DNA from: WQUF01 sp031549885
Lineage (GTDB): Bacteria > Bacillota > Clostridia > Clostridiales > Clostridiaceae
Reading direction: 5' to 3'
DNA length: 37,547 nt
Assembly (NCBI GenBank): GCA_031549885.1
Contig: JAVBPD010000050.1
Coordinates: 1 to 37,547 of the forward strand
Shown here: piece by piece, positions 15,727 to 24,229 of the stretch
Numbering within the stretch: position 1 is the stretch's first letter
How the letters are laid out: each line of letters opens with the position of its first letter
Made by a program: the position numbers and the translations under genes
Notes under the pieces: generated by a model
What the model saw: the letters and a program-made list of their open reading frames with translations, nothing else
What the model was told of the DNA's origin: nothing
The model's database searches: none

Positions 15727-16515
15727 TTATAAGATATATCCTAAGGCTTTAGAAATATCTTTAGCTGATTCTACTAAAAGCTTTATAGCATGTTCTAGAT
15801 GATCGCCTGTTAAACTTGTATTAAAACCTGAGACGCTGATTGCATATTTTACTTCATTTTCATTATTGAAAATTGGAGCCGCAATGCATTTTAAACTGTC
15901 CATAATTTCTCTGTCATCTATAGCGTAACCATTTTCTTTTATTTTTATGAGCTGTTTTTCAAGATCGTCCCAATTTGTTATTGTCAAATTAGTCATAGCT
16001 TTCATACCTTTAGATAAGATTATGCTTTTAGCGTCTTTAAGCGGTTTATATGCAAGAAGAACTTTGCCAAGGCCAGAACAATGCATTGGAAGCCTTATTC
16101 CAATTTCAGATACAATGCGCATTATTTGATTTGATTCAAGCTTGTCAAGATATAAAACTTCGCCATTATCTTCAATTGCAAGTTGAACAGTTTCTCCTAA
16201 AGCGTCATTTATTTTGTATAAATAAGGTTTTGCAATTTCTTTAACATCCCACATTTTTGCCACATAATTGCCAAGTTGGAAAAGGCGAACGCCTAATCTG
16301 TAAAATCCTGTTAAATTAGATTGATCTACATATCTAAAATCTCTAAGTGTGGATAATAAACCATATACTGTGCTTTTAGGCCAATTTAATTTTTTGGAAA
16401 TTTCAGTAAGAGACATCTCTCCTCTTGAATTTGCTAAAGTATCAATAATTGTCAATGCTTTCTCAACAGATTGTACATGGGATTTTTTGTTTAAATTTAA
16501 TTTATTTAAATCCAT
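15727..16515 (-). CDS. IclR family transcriptional regulator of the meta-cleavage operon
   Basis: The 262-residue regulator has an N-terminal winged helix (about 15-75; LTEISKKLNWPKSTVYGLLSTL) and a C-terminal IclR effector domain (about 90-255) with LPMHCSGLGKVLLAY and GYAIDDREIMDSLKCIAAPIF. IclR regulators such as MhpR and PcaU commonly control aromatic catabolism, often as effector-dependent activators. Its position as first gene of the same-strand catabolic operon, sharing its promoter, suggests it controls its own transcript in response to an aromatic compound or pathway intermediate. The ribosome binding site is weak (GCGAGAT), which would keep regulator levels low. Confidence 0.9.
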   Translation of the reverse strand: MDLNKLNLNKKSHVQSVEKALTIIDTLANSRGEMSLTEISKKLNWPKSTVYGLLSTLRDFRYVDQSNLTGFYRLGVRLFQLGNYVAKMWDVKEIAKPYLYKINDALGETVQLAIEDNGEVLYLDKLESNQIMRIVSEIGIRLPMHCSGLGKVLLAYKPLKDAKSIILSKGMKAMTNLTITNWDDLEKQLIKIKENGYAIDDREIMDSLKCIAAPIFNNENEVKYAISVSGFNTSLTGDHLEHAIKLLVESAKDISKALGYIL

Positions 16516-16570
16516 ATTTTTAATCTCGCTTAATAAAATGTTAATATAAACTCAAAAATTTGTTGACATC

Positions 16571-16599
16571 ATAATAACATTTACAAAAAATATTATCAA
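16571..16599 (-). promoter_or_regulatory. Sigma-A promoter of the iclR/meta-cleavage operon
   Basis: Minus-strand TTGATA (16594-16599) and TATTAT (16571-16576) are 17 bases apart, about 55 bases upstream of the iclR start codon. Confidence 0.6.
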
Positions 16600-16619
16600 C
16601 GTTTTCATTCGCTTATGCA

Positions 16620-16631
16620 GAATAATTATTC
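16620..16631. promoter_or_regulatory. Candidate IclR operator palindrome
   Basis: The perfect 12-base palindrome GAATAATTATTC lies about 21 bases upstream of the -35 element, where an activator-type IclR protein would bind. AT-rich palindromes are common in this genome, so this is only a candidate. Confidence 0.3.
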
Positions 16632-16650
16632 CCATATACCGAACAATTGC

Positions 16651-16693
16651 TAAAAAAAATAGGATAATACCAATTTAATCATGGTAATTATCC
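16651..16693 (-). terminator. Rho-independent terminator of the acyltransferase gene
   Basis: On the minus strand GGATAATTACCA and TGGTATTATCC (one extra base) form a stem at 16693-16662, followed by TATTTTTTTTA. The stem includes the stop codon at 16688-16690. Confidence 0.75.
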
Positions 16694-17785
16694 ACTATAT
16701 TTTCCGCCAAACATAAAGCATAATATGCGGCTTCTATTTATAATTTCGCAAATTATCAAAGTTGATATAAAGCTTAAAATCATCACCATAGCAAATTGCA
16801 TTGATACATTTGATGTAAGTTTAATTATATAAAAAGCTATAATAAGAATAAGTGAATGATGAAATATATAAATTTGAAAAGATATGTTTGATAAATATTT
16901 AGTTATTTTATTTGATTTATTTAAAAAACTCTGTGACAATGCAATTAATGATAAAATACAACTCCATGTAGTAAAATTTTCAAGCATATAAATTGTAGCT
17001 GTTTTTTGTTTTAAGTAATTTTTATAACCAGTTTTATGATATATGTATAAAGTTGTAATAATGCTTAAAATAGTTATTATTGTACACAGGTATTTATTTT
17101 GATTTAATTTTCTTAAAATGTTTTCATCTGATAGTACAATGTACCCCAATATAAAAATTGCAAAGTTTTGCCCTAAGCTGTAAATTCCTATTATAAATAA
17201 TGGAGTTAAAGAAAGTGGAATTATAAAGAGCAAATAAATAATAAAAAGAGGCATTTTATAAATTTTAAGTATTTCTTTATATTTCATTAAAATAATCATT
17301 AATGAAAAGGAAAATAAAGTTATACCAAAAAGATCTTCTAAAAACCATATATGTGCTGGAGTGAACCCTCCTGAAAATCCATAAATGTCGCTAAATTTTG
17401 TGAAATAAATTAAATATTCATTTAAAAAGTCATTTGAAGAACCATTATGGAAAATATGCCCAATATAGCTTATAGATGGTAATACTAATAATGTAGCAAA
17501 TATGCATGGAATAAATAGTTTAATAACCCTTTCCTTAATGAATTCTTTAATAGAGCGCTTTTTTAATGCATAATAGGCACTCATACCAGCCAGTGCAAAC
17601 ATCAGTGGCATAAACCATAAATTTATAAACATTAAAAAATAATCTATATTGCTCACATATTTATAATATACATAGTAATCGCTAAAGAACCCATTATAAA
17701 TCATTCCTATATGATAAGGGAATAACAATAAAATGCATAATAACCTTAAGTTATCTATGAAATTTTTTCTTTTCATATCTATCAT
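16688..17785 (-). CDS. Integral-membrane acyltransferase (acyltransferase 3 family)
   Basis: The protein has about 365 residues with roughly ten hydrophobic segments. It begins KRKNFIDNLRLLCILLLFPYHIGMIYN, the typical opening of acyltransferase-3 family enzymes (N-terminal helix with the conserved His in 'PYHIG'). FMPLMFALAGMSAYYALKKRS and FTPAHIWFLEDL match further family regions. Members move acyl groups, often acetyl or succinyl, onto surface polysaccharides or other extracellular acceptors. The acceptor cannot be named. ATG 17785 has AAAAGGT upstream; an ATG at 17809 would add eight residues with no ribosome binding site. Stand-alone gene between the iclR promoter and ymaF. Confidence 0.82.
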   Translation of the reverse strand: MIDMKRKNFIDNLRLLCILLLFPYHIGMIYNGFFSDYYVYYKYVSNIDYFLMFINLWFMPLMFALAGMSAYYALKKRSIKEFIKERVIKLFIPCIFATLLVLPSISYIGHIFHNGSSNDFLNEYLIYFTKFSDIYGFSGGFTPAHIWFLEDLFGITLFSFSLMIILMKYKEILKIYKMPLFIIYLLFIIPLSLTPLFIIGIYSLGQNFAIFILGYIVLSDENILRKLNQNKYLCTIITILSIITTLYIYHKTGYKNYLKQKTATIYMLENFTTWSCILSLIALSQSFLNKSNKITKYLSNISFQIYIFHHSLILIIAFYIIKLTSNVSMQFAMVMILSFISTLIICEIINRSRILCFMFGGKYSG

Positions 17786-17883
17786 ATTAATACCTTTTAC
17801 CTTTAGCATATAATTTTCTATTAATATACACTAAAATAATAGTTAAAAAGGGAAAAAATCTTAATATATATATATTAAGGGAT

Positions 17884-17924
17884 AAAAGAGAAGATTTAAA
17901 TATTAAAATTTAATCTTCTCTTTT
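17884..17924 (-). terminator. Rho-independent terminator of the YmaF-family gene
   Basis: A perfect 13-bp stem, AAAAGAGAAGATT (17884-17896) with AATCTTCTCTTTT (17912-17924), lies seven bases after the stop codon. The terminal U-run is part of the stem, so it may act in both directions. Confidence 0.75.
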
Positions 17925-17930
17925 ATTAAA

Positions 17931-18395
17931 TTATCTATTATTGCGTCTACAATCACAATCACATTGGCATGGGCATTCTATTATTAATGGATTTTGTATT
18001 AATGTTGTAAATTGATATTGATGAAAATGGAAGTCATCTAGAGTGGTTTCTCCGGAAACAAAATGGACATGTTTTCCGTTTCCCACATCAATTGCTGGAC
18101 CAGTTTCCACTCCAACTTCATGGTGATGACCAAAGGAATCTGTATTTGTCAATATTGCATGTTTATGATCTCCACCAGGAAGTGGAATAATCTCAGAAGT
18201 CACACCACTAAATCTATGGTTATGCCTATTATTGCCTGCTAAAGCAAATAATGTGCTTGCTGCAAATTCATGAACATGAGATTGTTGAGGTAGATCTCTA
18301 TTAACAGATGGGCAGTCATTAGTTCTTGTGTTTGAATTTCTCACTCCGCTAGGATATTCTCTATTTAATAATCTTCTTATCATTTCTTCATCCAC
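17931..18395 (-). CDS. YmaF family His/Cys-rich protein
   Basis: The 154-residue soluble protein has six His-x-His or His-His-His clusters spaced through it (HVH, HNH, HKH, HHH, HVH, HFH) and ends in an alternating cysteine tail, CPCQCDCDCRRNNR. Repeats of the type 'H.H....G.T......G..H.H' are characteristic of the YmaF family, whose function is unknown. The layout strongly suggests metal binding, and similar small His/Cys-rich proteins can be spore-surface components, but no direct evidence for either is in the sequence. There is no signal peptide. Start ATG 18395 has GTGAGGATA upstream. Confidence 0.78.
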   Translation of the reverse strand: MDEEMIRRLLNREYPSGVRNSNTRTNDCPSVNRDLPQQSHVHEFAASTLFALAGNNRHNHRFSGVTSEIIPLPGGDHKHAILTNTDSFGHHHEVGVETGPAIDVGNGKHVHFVSGETTLDDFHFHQYQFTTLIQNPLIIECPCQCDCDCRRNNR

Positions 18396-18426
18396 TTACA
18401 TTATCCTCACTTTTATTTATTTCTTA

Positions 18427-18489
18427 ACTTAGGTTTACATTGTATAATATTCAAAAAACTTAAAATTTGTGAGCTTACTTAAGTTTACA
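18427..18489. repeat. Two-copy direct repeat upstream of the YmaF-family gene
   Basis: ACTTAGGTTTACA (18427-18439) and ACTTAAGTTTACA (18477-18489) match at 12 of 13 positions and start exactly 50 bases apart, about five helical turns. They lie in the 219-base gap between the divergent ymaF-like and nusB genes, so they could be regulator sites for either. Confidence 0.35.
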
Positions 18490-18614
18490 GATGAGCATGG
18501 TCATACTTTGTTCATATAATTATTTGCGTTTAAATTAAACATTAATATTGCAATAAGGCTAATATTGAGTTAGATTATAACATATATGTCCTTGTGAATT
18601 TATGGAGGAATTAA

Positions 18615-19031
18615 ATGAAAACCAACAGAAAAAAATCTAGAGAAGTATTAATGCAAGTTTTATATCAAAGCTTAATAAAAAAAGAAGGTCCTATGGAGAT
18701 ATTAAATTATCTAAAAGAATTAATTAAAAATGATGATGACTATAAAGATATTGTAGATTTGGACTATCAATATATAGAAAATACAATAAAGAATTACGAA
18801 GAACATCTTTTAGATATAGATAAAGATATTGAAAACAATTTAATTAACTGGAAGATTGATAGAATCTCTAAGGTTGATCTTAGCATATTGCGCCTATCTC
18901 TTTGTGAGATTAAATATGATGATTCTATTCCAAATATAGTATCGATTAATGAGGCAGTAGAACTTTGTAAAACTTTCTGCGATGATAAAAGCAGAAAATA
19001 TATAAATGGAATACTTACAAAATTTATTTAG
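18615..19031 (+). CDS. nusB: Transcription antitermination factor NusB
   Basis: The 138-residue, mostly helical protein is a NusB homologue: N-terminal KSREVLMQVLYQSLIKK and the C-terminal signature ISKVDLSILRLSLCEIKYDDSIPNIVSINEAVELCKTFCDDKSRKYINGIL. NusB binds boxA RNA with NusE (S10) and supports antitermination in rRNA operons. It is the first gene of the nusB-folD-xseA-xseB-ispA operon. Start ATG 18615 follows TGGAGGAA. A weak promoter candidate TTGCAA-N17-TAGATT lies about 50 bases upstream. Confidence 0.95.
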   Translation: MKTNRKKSREVLMQVLYQSLIKKEGPMEILNYLKELIKNDDDYKDIVDLDYQYIENTIKNYEEHLLDIDKDIENNLINWKIDRISKVDLSILRLSLCEIKYDDSIPNIVSINEAVELCKTFCDDKSRKYINGILTKFI

Positions 19032-19042
19032 GAGTGAAAAAA

Positions 19043-19879
19043 ATGGGAAATGCATTAAAAGGAAAAGATTTAGCCACAAGAGAAAAAAGCAAATTAAAAG
19101 AACAAATAGAAGAAAGAAAAAGCCTTGGGCTTTATATACCAAAGCTTGCTATGATTCTCGTTGGAGATGATGGAGGTTCTACATTTTATGTAAATCATCA
19201 AAGCAAGGTATGTGAAGAAGTAGGAGTAATTCCACAAGTTGTAAAATTACCTGAAGATATTTCACAAGAAAATCTAATAGCTGAAATTGAAAAATTAAAC
19301 CAAGATAAAGAAGTAGCTGGTGTGATTATTATGATGCCACTTCCAAAGCATATTGATTCTAAATTTGTTTTATCTAAGCTTGACCCAGAAAAGGATTTAG
19401 ATGGGCTTACAGAGACTAATGCTGCAAGGCTATATTTAGGAGAAAAATGCCATGTTCCATGTACACCTAAGGGAATTGTTCATCTATTAAAAGAAAGCGG
19501 AGTAAAGCTGCAAGGTGCAAGGGTTGTAATAATAGGAAGAAGCAATATAGTAGGGAAGCCATTATTCCACTTAATGCTACAGGAAAACGCAACTCCTACC
19601 ATATGTCATTCTAAAACAAAAGATATTAAAGAAGTTTGCAACAAAGCGGATGTAATAGTGTGTGCCATTGGAAAGCCTAAATTTTTGACAAGTGAATATA
19701 TAAAAGAAGGTGCTGTAATTGTTGATGTAGGTACTTCAAGTGTAAATGGCAAAATTACTGGAGATGTAGATTTTGATGATTGTTTAGAAAAAGCATCTAT
19801 TGTAACACCTGTGCCAGGTGGTGTTGGTTCTGTAACAAATGTTATGCTTTTATTAAACATGATGGGGGCTATAAAGTAA
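19043..19879 (+). CDS. folD: Bifunctional methylene-THF dehydrogenase/methenyl-THF cyclohydrolase
   Basis: The 278-residue enzyme interconverts 5,10-methylene-, 5,10-methenyl- and 10-formyl-tetrahydrofolate. Visible motifs are AMILVGDDGGSTFYVNHQSKVCEEVG (catalytic Tyr and Lys region), PLPKHID, PCTPKGIVHLL and the nucleotide-binding VVIIGRSNIVGKPLFHLML, ending in TPVPGGVGSVTNVMLL. It connects to the gcv operon elsewhere in the window because glycine cleavage produces methylene-THF. An in-frame GTG at 19034 would add three residues but overlaps the ribosome binding site GGAG; ATG 19043 is chosen. nusB stops 11 bases upstream. Confidence 0.97.
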   Translation: MGNALKGKDLATREKSKLKEQIEERKSLGLYIPKLAMILVGDDGGSTFYVNHQSKVCEEVGVIPQVVKLPEDISQENLIAEIEKLNQDKEVAGVIIMMPLPKHIDSKFVLSKLDPEKDLDGLTETNAARLYLGEKCHVPCTPKGIVHLLKESGVKLQGARVVIIGRSNIVGKPLFHLMLQENATPTICHSKTKDIKEVCNKADVIVCAIGKPKFLTSEYIKEGAVIVDVGTSSVNGKITGDVDFDDCLEKASIVTPVPGGVGSVTNVMLLLNMMGAIK

Positions 19880-21085
19880 ATGCTATTAAAGCTCCTGACA
19901 GTAACGCAGATTAATAATTATATAAAAAAACTATTTGATAGCGATTTTATTTTAAGATCTGTAAAAGTAAAGGGAGAAATTTCAAATTTTAAGCATCATT
20001 CAAGTGGCCATTTATATTTTTCTCTAAAAGATGAAGAAAGTTCAATTAACTGTGTCATGTTTAAAACAAATGGACAAAATTTAAAATTTAAGCCTGAAAA
20101 TGGAATAAGCGTCACTGTATATGGAAAGGTTTCTGTATATTTAAGAGATGGAACCTATCAAATATATTGCAGCGATATGGAAAGAGAAGGACTAGGAGAT
20201 TTATTTATAAAACTAGAAGAAATTAAAAAAAAGCTTTATATAGAAGGATTGTTTGATCCTTCTAAAAAGCGAGCCATTCCAAGATATCCTAAAGATGTAG
20301 GTGTTATAACATCTATAACTGGTGCAGCCGTTTTAGATGTTATAAATGTTGCAAGAAGAAGAAATAAATACACAAATATAATAATATATCCAGTACAAGT
20401 TCAGGGAAATTTAGCTCATATATCTGTAATTAAAGGTTTGAAACAAGCTTATGAAAATAAAAATTTAGATGCCATCATTTTAGCAAGAGGAGGGGGAAGT
20501 ATTGAAGATATTTGGTGCTTTAATGAGGAAGAGTTAGCTAGGGTGGTTGCATTAAGTCCTGTTCCAATTGTTACAGGAGTGGGACATGAAGTTGATACAA
20601 CATTAGTAGATTATGTGTCAGATCTAAGAGCCCCAACTCCTTCGGCAGCAGCTGAAATTGTTTTTTTTGATACTTTAGATATTGTGAAAAAATTGGAGAA
20701 TATTAATGAATTAATTTTAGAAAGAAGTTTAAAAAATATTAAATATTTTATGAATAATGTCAATAATATAAATATGGCACTTGAAGATTATAATCCGCTA
20801 AACCAAATCGTATCATCTTACAGAAAAATAGACGAATACGTAAGCAGATTAGATAATAAAATAAATATATTTTTTAAAAACACATTGCATCAAATTGAAA
20901 GACATCAATCATTATTAGAAGCTCATAACCCTAAAAATATTCTAAATAAAGGATATTCCATAATAGAAACTGCAGAAGGTAAAATTATAGACAGTGTAGA
21001 TAAACTTCATAGCGAAAATAGCTATCATATTGCATTTAAGGATGGTAAAATTAAATCGTATATAAATGATGTGGAGAAATTATAA
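19880..21085 (+). CDS. xseA: Exodeoxyribonuclease VII large subunit
   Basis: The 401-residue protein has an N-terminal OB-fold (about 1-100; SVKVKGEISNFKHHSSGHLYFSLKD) and a central catalytic domain with GVITSITGAAVLDVINVARRR, ILARGGGSIEDIWCFNEEELARVV and VTGVGHEVDTTLVDYVSDLRAPTPSAAAEI, then a coiled-coil C-terminus. With XseB it degrades single-stranded DNA to oligonucleotides. The start codon directly follows the folD stop codon, suggesting translational coupling; no strong ribosome binding site is needed. xseB follows with no gap. Confidence 0.96.
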   Translation: MLLKLLTVTQINNYIKKLFDSDFILRSVKVKGEISNFKHHSSGHLYFSLKDEESSINCVMFKTNGQNLKFKPENGISVTVYGKVSVYLRDGTYQIYCSDMEREGLGDLFIKLEEIKKKLYIEGLFDPSKKRAIPRYPKDVGVITSITGAAVLDVINVARRRNKYTNIIIYPVQVQGNLAHISVIKGLKQAYENKNLDAIILARGGGSIEDIWCFNEEELARVVALSPVPIVTGVGHEVDTTLVDYVSDLRAPTPSAAAEIVFFDTLDIVKKLENINELILERSLKNIKYFMNNVNNINMALEDYNPLNQIVSSYRKIDEYVSRLDNKINIFFKNTLHQIERHQSLLEAHNPKNILNKGYSIIETAEGKIIDSVDKLHSENSYHIAFKDGKIKSYINDVEKL

Positions 21086-21301
21086 ATGGAAAAAGATGAA
21101 AGTTTTGAAATTTTATTTAATAAATTAAAAGATATAGTAGATACAATGGAAAAACAACCTCTCTCACTTGAAGAAAATATAAAAAATTATGAAGATGGAA
21201 TAAAGATAAGTTCAAAATTATATAAAATTTTAAGCGATGCTGAAGCAAAAATTAAAGTTTTAAAAGATGGCAAAGAGAGCGATTTTTATGAAGGAAAATA
21301 A
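21086..21301 (+). CDS. xseB: Exodeoxyribonuclease VII small subunit
   Basis: The 71-residue helical protein has the XseB core FEILFNKLKDIVDTMEKQPLSLEENIKNYEDGIKISSKLYKIL. Several XseB copies wrap around the XseA coiled coil in the holoenzyme. It starts immediately after the xseA stop codon and overlaps ispA by 14 bases, so the three genes are coupled. A GGAG-like site lies within the end of xseA. Confidence 0.95.
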   Translation: MEKDESFEILFNKLKDIVDTMEKQPLSLEENIKNYEDGIKISSKLYKILSDAEAKIKVLKDGKESDFYEGK

Positions 21302-22178
21302 AGTTAATTCATATAAAAGATTAATTGATGAAAAAATAAACCAATATTTTTTAGAGAAAATATCTGGATTAACTTATAACAAAATACTATATGAATCAAT
21401 GTTTTACAGCATGAAAAATGGAGGTAAACGTGTAAGGCCATTGCTTTTTTTGCTTGTATACAATGTTTATAATGATAATTATATGGACTATTTAGAATTT
21501 GCTTTAGCCCTTGAAATGATACATTGTTATTCCTTAATTCACGATGATCTTCCTTGTTTAGATAATGACGATATTAGGCGAGGAAATCCTACAAACCACA
21601 AAGTTTATGGTGAAGCTGTAGCACTGCTTGCTGGAGATGCGCTTTTAAACGAAGCCTTTGAAATTTTATTCAAATTATCATTAAATGATAAATTATCTTC
21701 AAAAGCAGCCTATGAAGTAGCAAAATCTGTAGGTGGATTTGGAATGATAGGAGGGCAGATTGCAGATATTTTAGGTGAAAACAGAACTTTAACTGAAGAA
21801 GAGTTAAAATATATGCATGAAAATAAAACTGGCAAATTAATAAAAGCTTCTATTGTATCTGCAGGCATTTTATGCAATTTGATGGATGAAGAATTAAAAG
21901 CATTAAGTTTACTTGGTGAAAAATTAGGATTTGCCTTTCAGATAAAAGATGACATATTAGATGTTATAGGTGATGAGACAAAGCTTGGTAAACCTATAAA
22001 CCAAGATGAAAAAAATCATAAATTCACATTTGTGTCTCTATATGGACTTAGCGAAAGCAAAAAAATTTACGATAAATTATCAGAAGAATGCTTAATATTA
22101 TTAAGCAATATTCCTGATTCTAAGAATAAAGATTTGCTTAAATCTTTTATAGATGAGCTTATAAATAGAAATTATTGA
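21288..22178 (+). CDS. ispA: Geranylgeranyl/farnesyl diphosphate synthase (polyprenyl synthetase)
   Basis: The 296-residue trans-prenyltransferase has the first aspartate-rich motif in HDDLPCLDNDDIRRGNPTNHKVYGE (DDxxxxD, preceded by the FARM region) and the second in QIKDDILDVIGDETKLGKPINQDE. GGKRVRPLLFLLVY and GQIADILGE are further family boxes. It condenses isopentenyl diphosphate with allylic diphosphates; FPP is the usual product of the short form. ATG 21288, inside xseB, has GAGAG at good spacing; an earlier in-frame ATG at 21267 is less likely. Last gene before a strong terminator. It works in the same pathway as dxs, which follows. Confidence 0.94.
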   Translation: MKENKVNSYKRLIDEKINQYFLEKISGLTYNKILYESMFYSMKNGGKRVRPLLFLLVYNVYNDNYMDYLEFALALEMIHCYSLIHDDLPCLDNDDIRRGNPTNHKVYGEAVALLAGDALLNEAFEILFKLSLNDKLSSKAAYEVAKSVGGFGMIGGQIADILGENRTLTEEELKYMHENKTGKLIKASIVSAGILCNLMDEELKALSLLGEKLGFAFQIKDDILDVIGDETKLGKPINQDEKNHKFTFVSLYGLSESKKIYDKLSEECLILLSNIPDSKNKDLLKSFIDELINRNY

Positions 22179-22228
22179 TGCATAATTTTATTGTTAGTTG
22201 ATAAATTTTTTATTTAAATGTATAATTT

Positions 22229-22265
22229 AAAGAAATACTTAAGTATATAGTATTTCTTTTTTTAC
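22229..22265 (+). terminator. Rho-independent terminator of the nusB-ispA operon
   Basis: AAAGAAATACT and AGTATTTCTTT (11 bp) pair around a 9-base loop and run into TTTTTTT. It lies 50 bases past the ispA stop codon. Confidence 0.88.
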
Positions 22266-22324
22266 AAAATCATAATTTTAAAATTAAAAATATGCATATA
22301 GAATGCATATAGAGGAAGAGTGTA

Positions 22325-24205
22325 ATGAACATTAATTTAGACGATATATCAAATATTAAAGATATTCAAAATATGACAATTGAAGAATTGGAGCATTTAA
22401 GTAAAAAAATAAGAGCTTTTCTTATAGAAACAGTGTCTAAAACTGGCGGTCATTTAGCATCAAATTTAGGAGTAGTTGAGCTTACACTTAGTCTATATAA
22501 AGCATTTAATTTCAATAGGGATAAACTGGTGTGGGACGTTGGACATCAAGCCTATGTGCATAAAATTTTAACAGGAAGAAAAGATCTTTTTACGACTCTT
22601 AGACAATATAATGGGCTAAGTGGTTTCCCTAAAAGGGGTGAGAGTATTTATGATCATTTTGATACAGGTCATGCATCTACATCTTTATCTGCATCCCTTG
22701 GAATGGCAAAGGTTAGAGATTTAAAAAATGATAACTATGAAGTGATTTCTGTAATAGGTGATGGAGCCTTAACTGGAGGTATGGCATTTGAAGCACTAAA
22801 TGATGTTGGGTATAGTCAAACTAAATTAATTATTGTTTTAAATGATAATGAAATGTCTATATCTAAAAATGTTGGGATTTTATCAACAGCCCTTAGCAAA
22901 TTAAGGATAAGACATGGATATAATTTTTTCAGAGATAATTTTAATGCAGGGGTAAAATCAATACCTATAATTGGTGATGAGCTTTTAGAACTAGTTGAAA
23001 ACTTAAAAAAGGGTGTAAAGCAACTAGTTGTACCAAGTATGGTATTTGAAAATTTAGGGATTAAATATATAGGTCCTATTGATGGGCATAATATAAGAGA
23101 ATTAACTAGAGTATTTTTGCTTGTTAAAGATATGAAATGGCCCGTTATAATTCATGTAAAAACTAAAAAAGGAAAGGGTTATGAATTTGCGGAAAAAGAC
23201 CCTAGTGCTTATCATGGTGTAAGCCCTTTTAATTATGTTAATGGTGAATTTATTTCAAATGGAAAAAGTGAAAATTATTCAGATGCTTTTGGAAATGAAA
23301 TGATTGAAATTGCAAAGGATGACCCTAGGCTTATTGCTATAACTGCAGCAATGACTGATGGAGTTGGACTATCAAAATATAAGATGGCTTTCCCTAAAAG
23401 ATGTTTTGATGTTGGAATAGCAGAAGAACATGCTGTTACAATGGCTGCAGGTATTGCAAGTTCAGGTTATAAGCCTGTTGTAGCGATATATTCAACTTTT
23501 CTTCAAAGAGCATTTGACCAGATTATTCATGATGTATGCCTTCAAAACCTTCCAGTAGTTTTTGCAATAGATAGGGGAGGAATTGTTGGTGAGGATGGAG
23601 ATACACATCAAGGAATATTTGACCTTTCTTATTTATCAGTTATACCTAATATGACAGTACTTGCTCCAAAATGTATGGAAGAGCTTAAAATCATGTTAAG
23701 ATGGGCTGTAAACCAAAACTACCCTATAGCGATAAGGTATCCTAGAGGTTCAGATAGTAAAAATGTACATCTTTCAGCCATTAAAAATTTAAATAGGGGA
23801 AAATGGGAAATTTTATTTGAAGGTAAAGATGATGATAAAAAGGTTGCGATAATTGCCGTTGGCAAGATGGTTGCAAATGCAATTTTAGCAAGAGAAAAGT
23901 TAATATCAAGCGGTATTTATCCGATGTTAATAAATGGATGTTTTGTTAAACCAATTGACGAGCCATTATTAAATAATTTAATTGATAGAGGATATAATAT
24001 TGTTACTATTGAAGATAATTTAGTTCAAGGTGGATTTGGTTCCCAAGTTTTGGAATTTATTTCAAAGAAAAAATATAATAAGAAGTTTTTAAACATAGGA
24101 TTTGAAGATGTATTTGTTCCACATGGAAAGGTCGACATTCTTTATGAAAAATATGGTTTAAGTCCTGAGAAGTTAAAAAGTAAAATAGAAAGCTTATTTA
24201 TTTAA
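22325..24205 (+). CDS. dxs: 1-Deoxy-D-xylulose-5-phosphate synthase
   Basis: The 626-residue thiamine-diphosphate enzyme makes DXP from pyruvate and glyceraldehyde 3-phosphate, the first step of the MEP isoprenoid pathway. Motifs in order: GGHLASNLGVVELTLSLYKAF, KLVWDVGHQAYVHKILTGR, the TPP/Mg site VIGDGALTGGMAFEALN with NDN, FDVGIAEEHAVTMAAGIA (catalytic Glu region), and FAIDRGGIVGEDGDTHQG. Length matches the family. It starts a new transcription unit after the terminator at 22265; a short repeat of ATGCATATA lies in the leader. GGAAGAG precedes ATG 22325. tlyA follows after 24 bases. Confidence 0.97.
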   Translation: MNINLDDISNIKDIQNMTIEELEHLSKKIRAFLIETVSKTGGHLASNLGVVELTLSLYKAFNFNRDKLVWDVGHQAYVHKILTGRKDLFTTLRQYNGLSGFPKRGESIYDHFDTGHASTSLSASLGMAKVRDLKNDNYEVISVIGDGALTGGMAFEALNDVGYSQTKLIIVLNDNEMSISKNVGILSTALSKLRIRHGYNFFRDNFNAGVKSIPIIGDELLELVENLKKGVKQLVVPSMVFENLGIKYIGPIDGHNIRELTRVFLLVKDMKWPVIIHVKTKKGKGYEFAEKDPSAYHGVSPFNYVNGEFISNGKSENYSDAFGNEMIEIAKDDPRLIAITAAMTDGVGLSKYKMAFPKRCFDVGIAEEHAVTMAAGIASSGYKPVVAIYSTFLQRAFDQIIHDVCLQNLPVVFAIDRGGIVGEDGDTHQGIFDLSYLSVIPNMTVLAPKCMEELKIMLRWAVNQNYPIAIRYPRGSDSKNVHLSAIKNLNRGKWEILFEGKDDDKKVAIIAVGKMVANAILAREKLISSGIYPMLINGCFVKPIDEPLLNNLIDRGYNIVTIEDNLVQGGFGSQVLEFISKKKYNKKFLNIGFEDVFVPHGKVDILYEKYGLSPEKLKSKIESLFI

Positions 24206-24229
24206 ATTTATATGGAGTTTTAATGTAAT

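Noticed and set aside
18396..18470. Sigma-E-type promoter for the YmaF-family gene
   Set aside because: A TATACAAT-like -10 is present on the minus strand, but no convincing -35 at the right distance.
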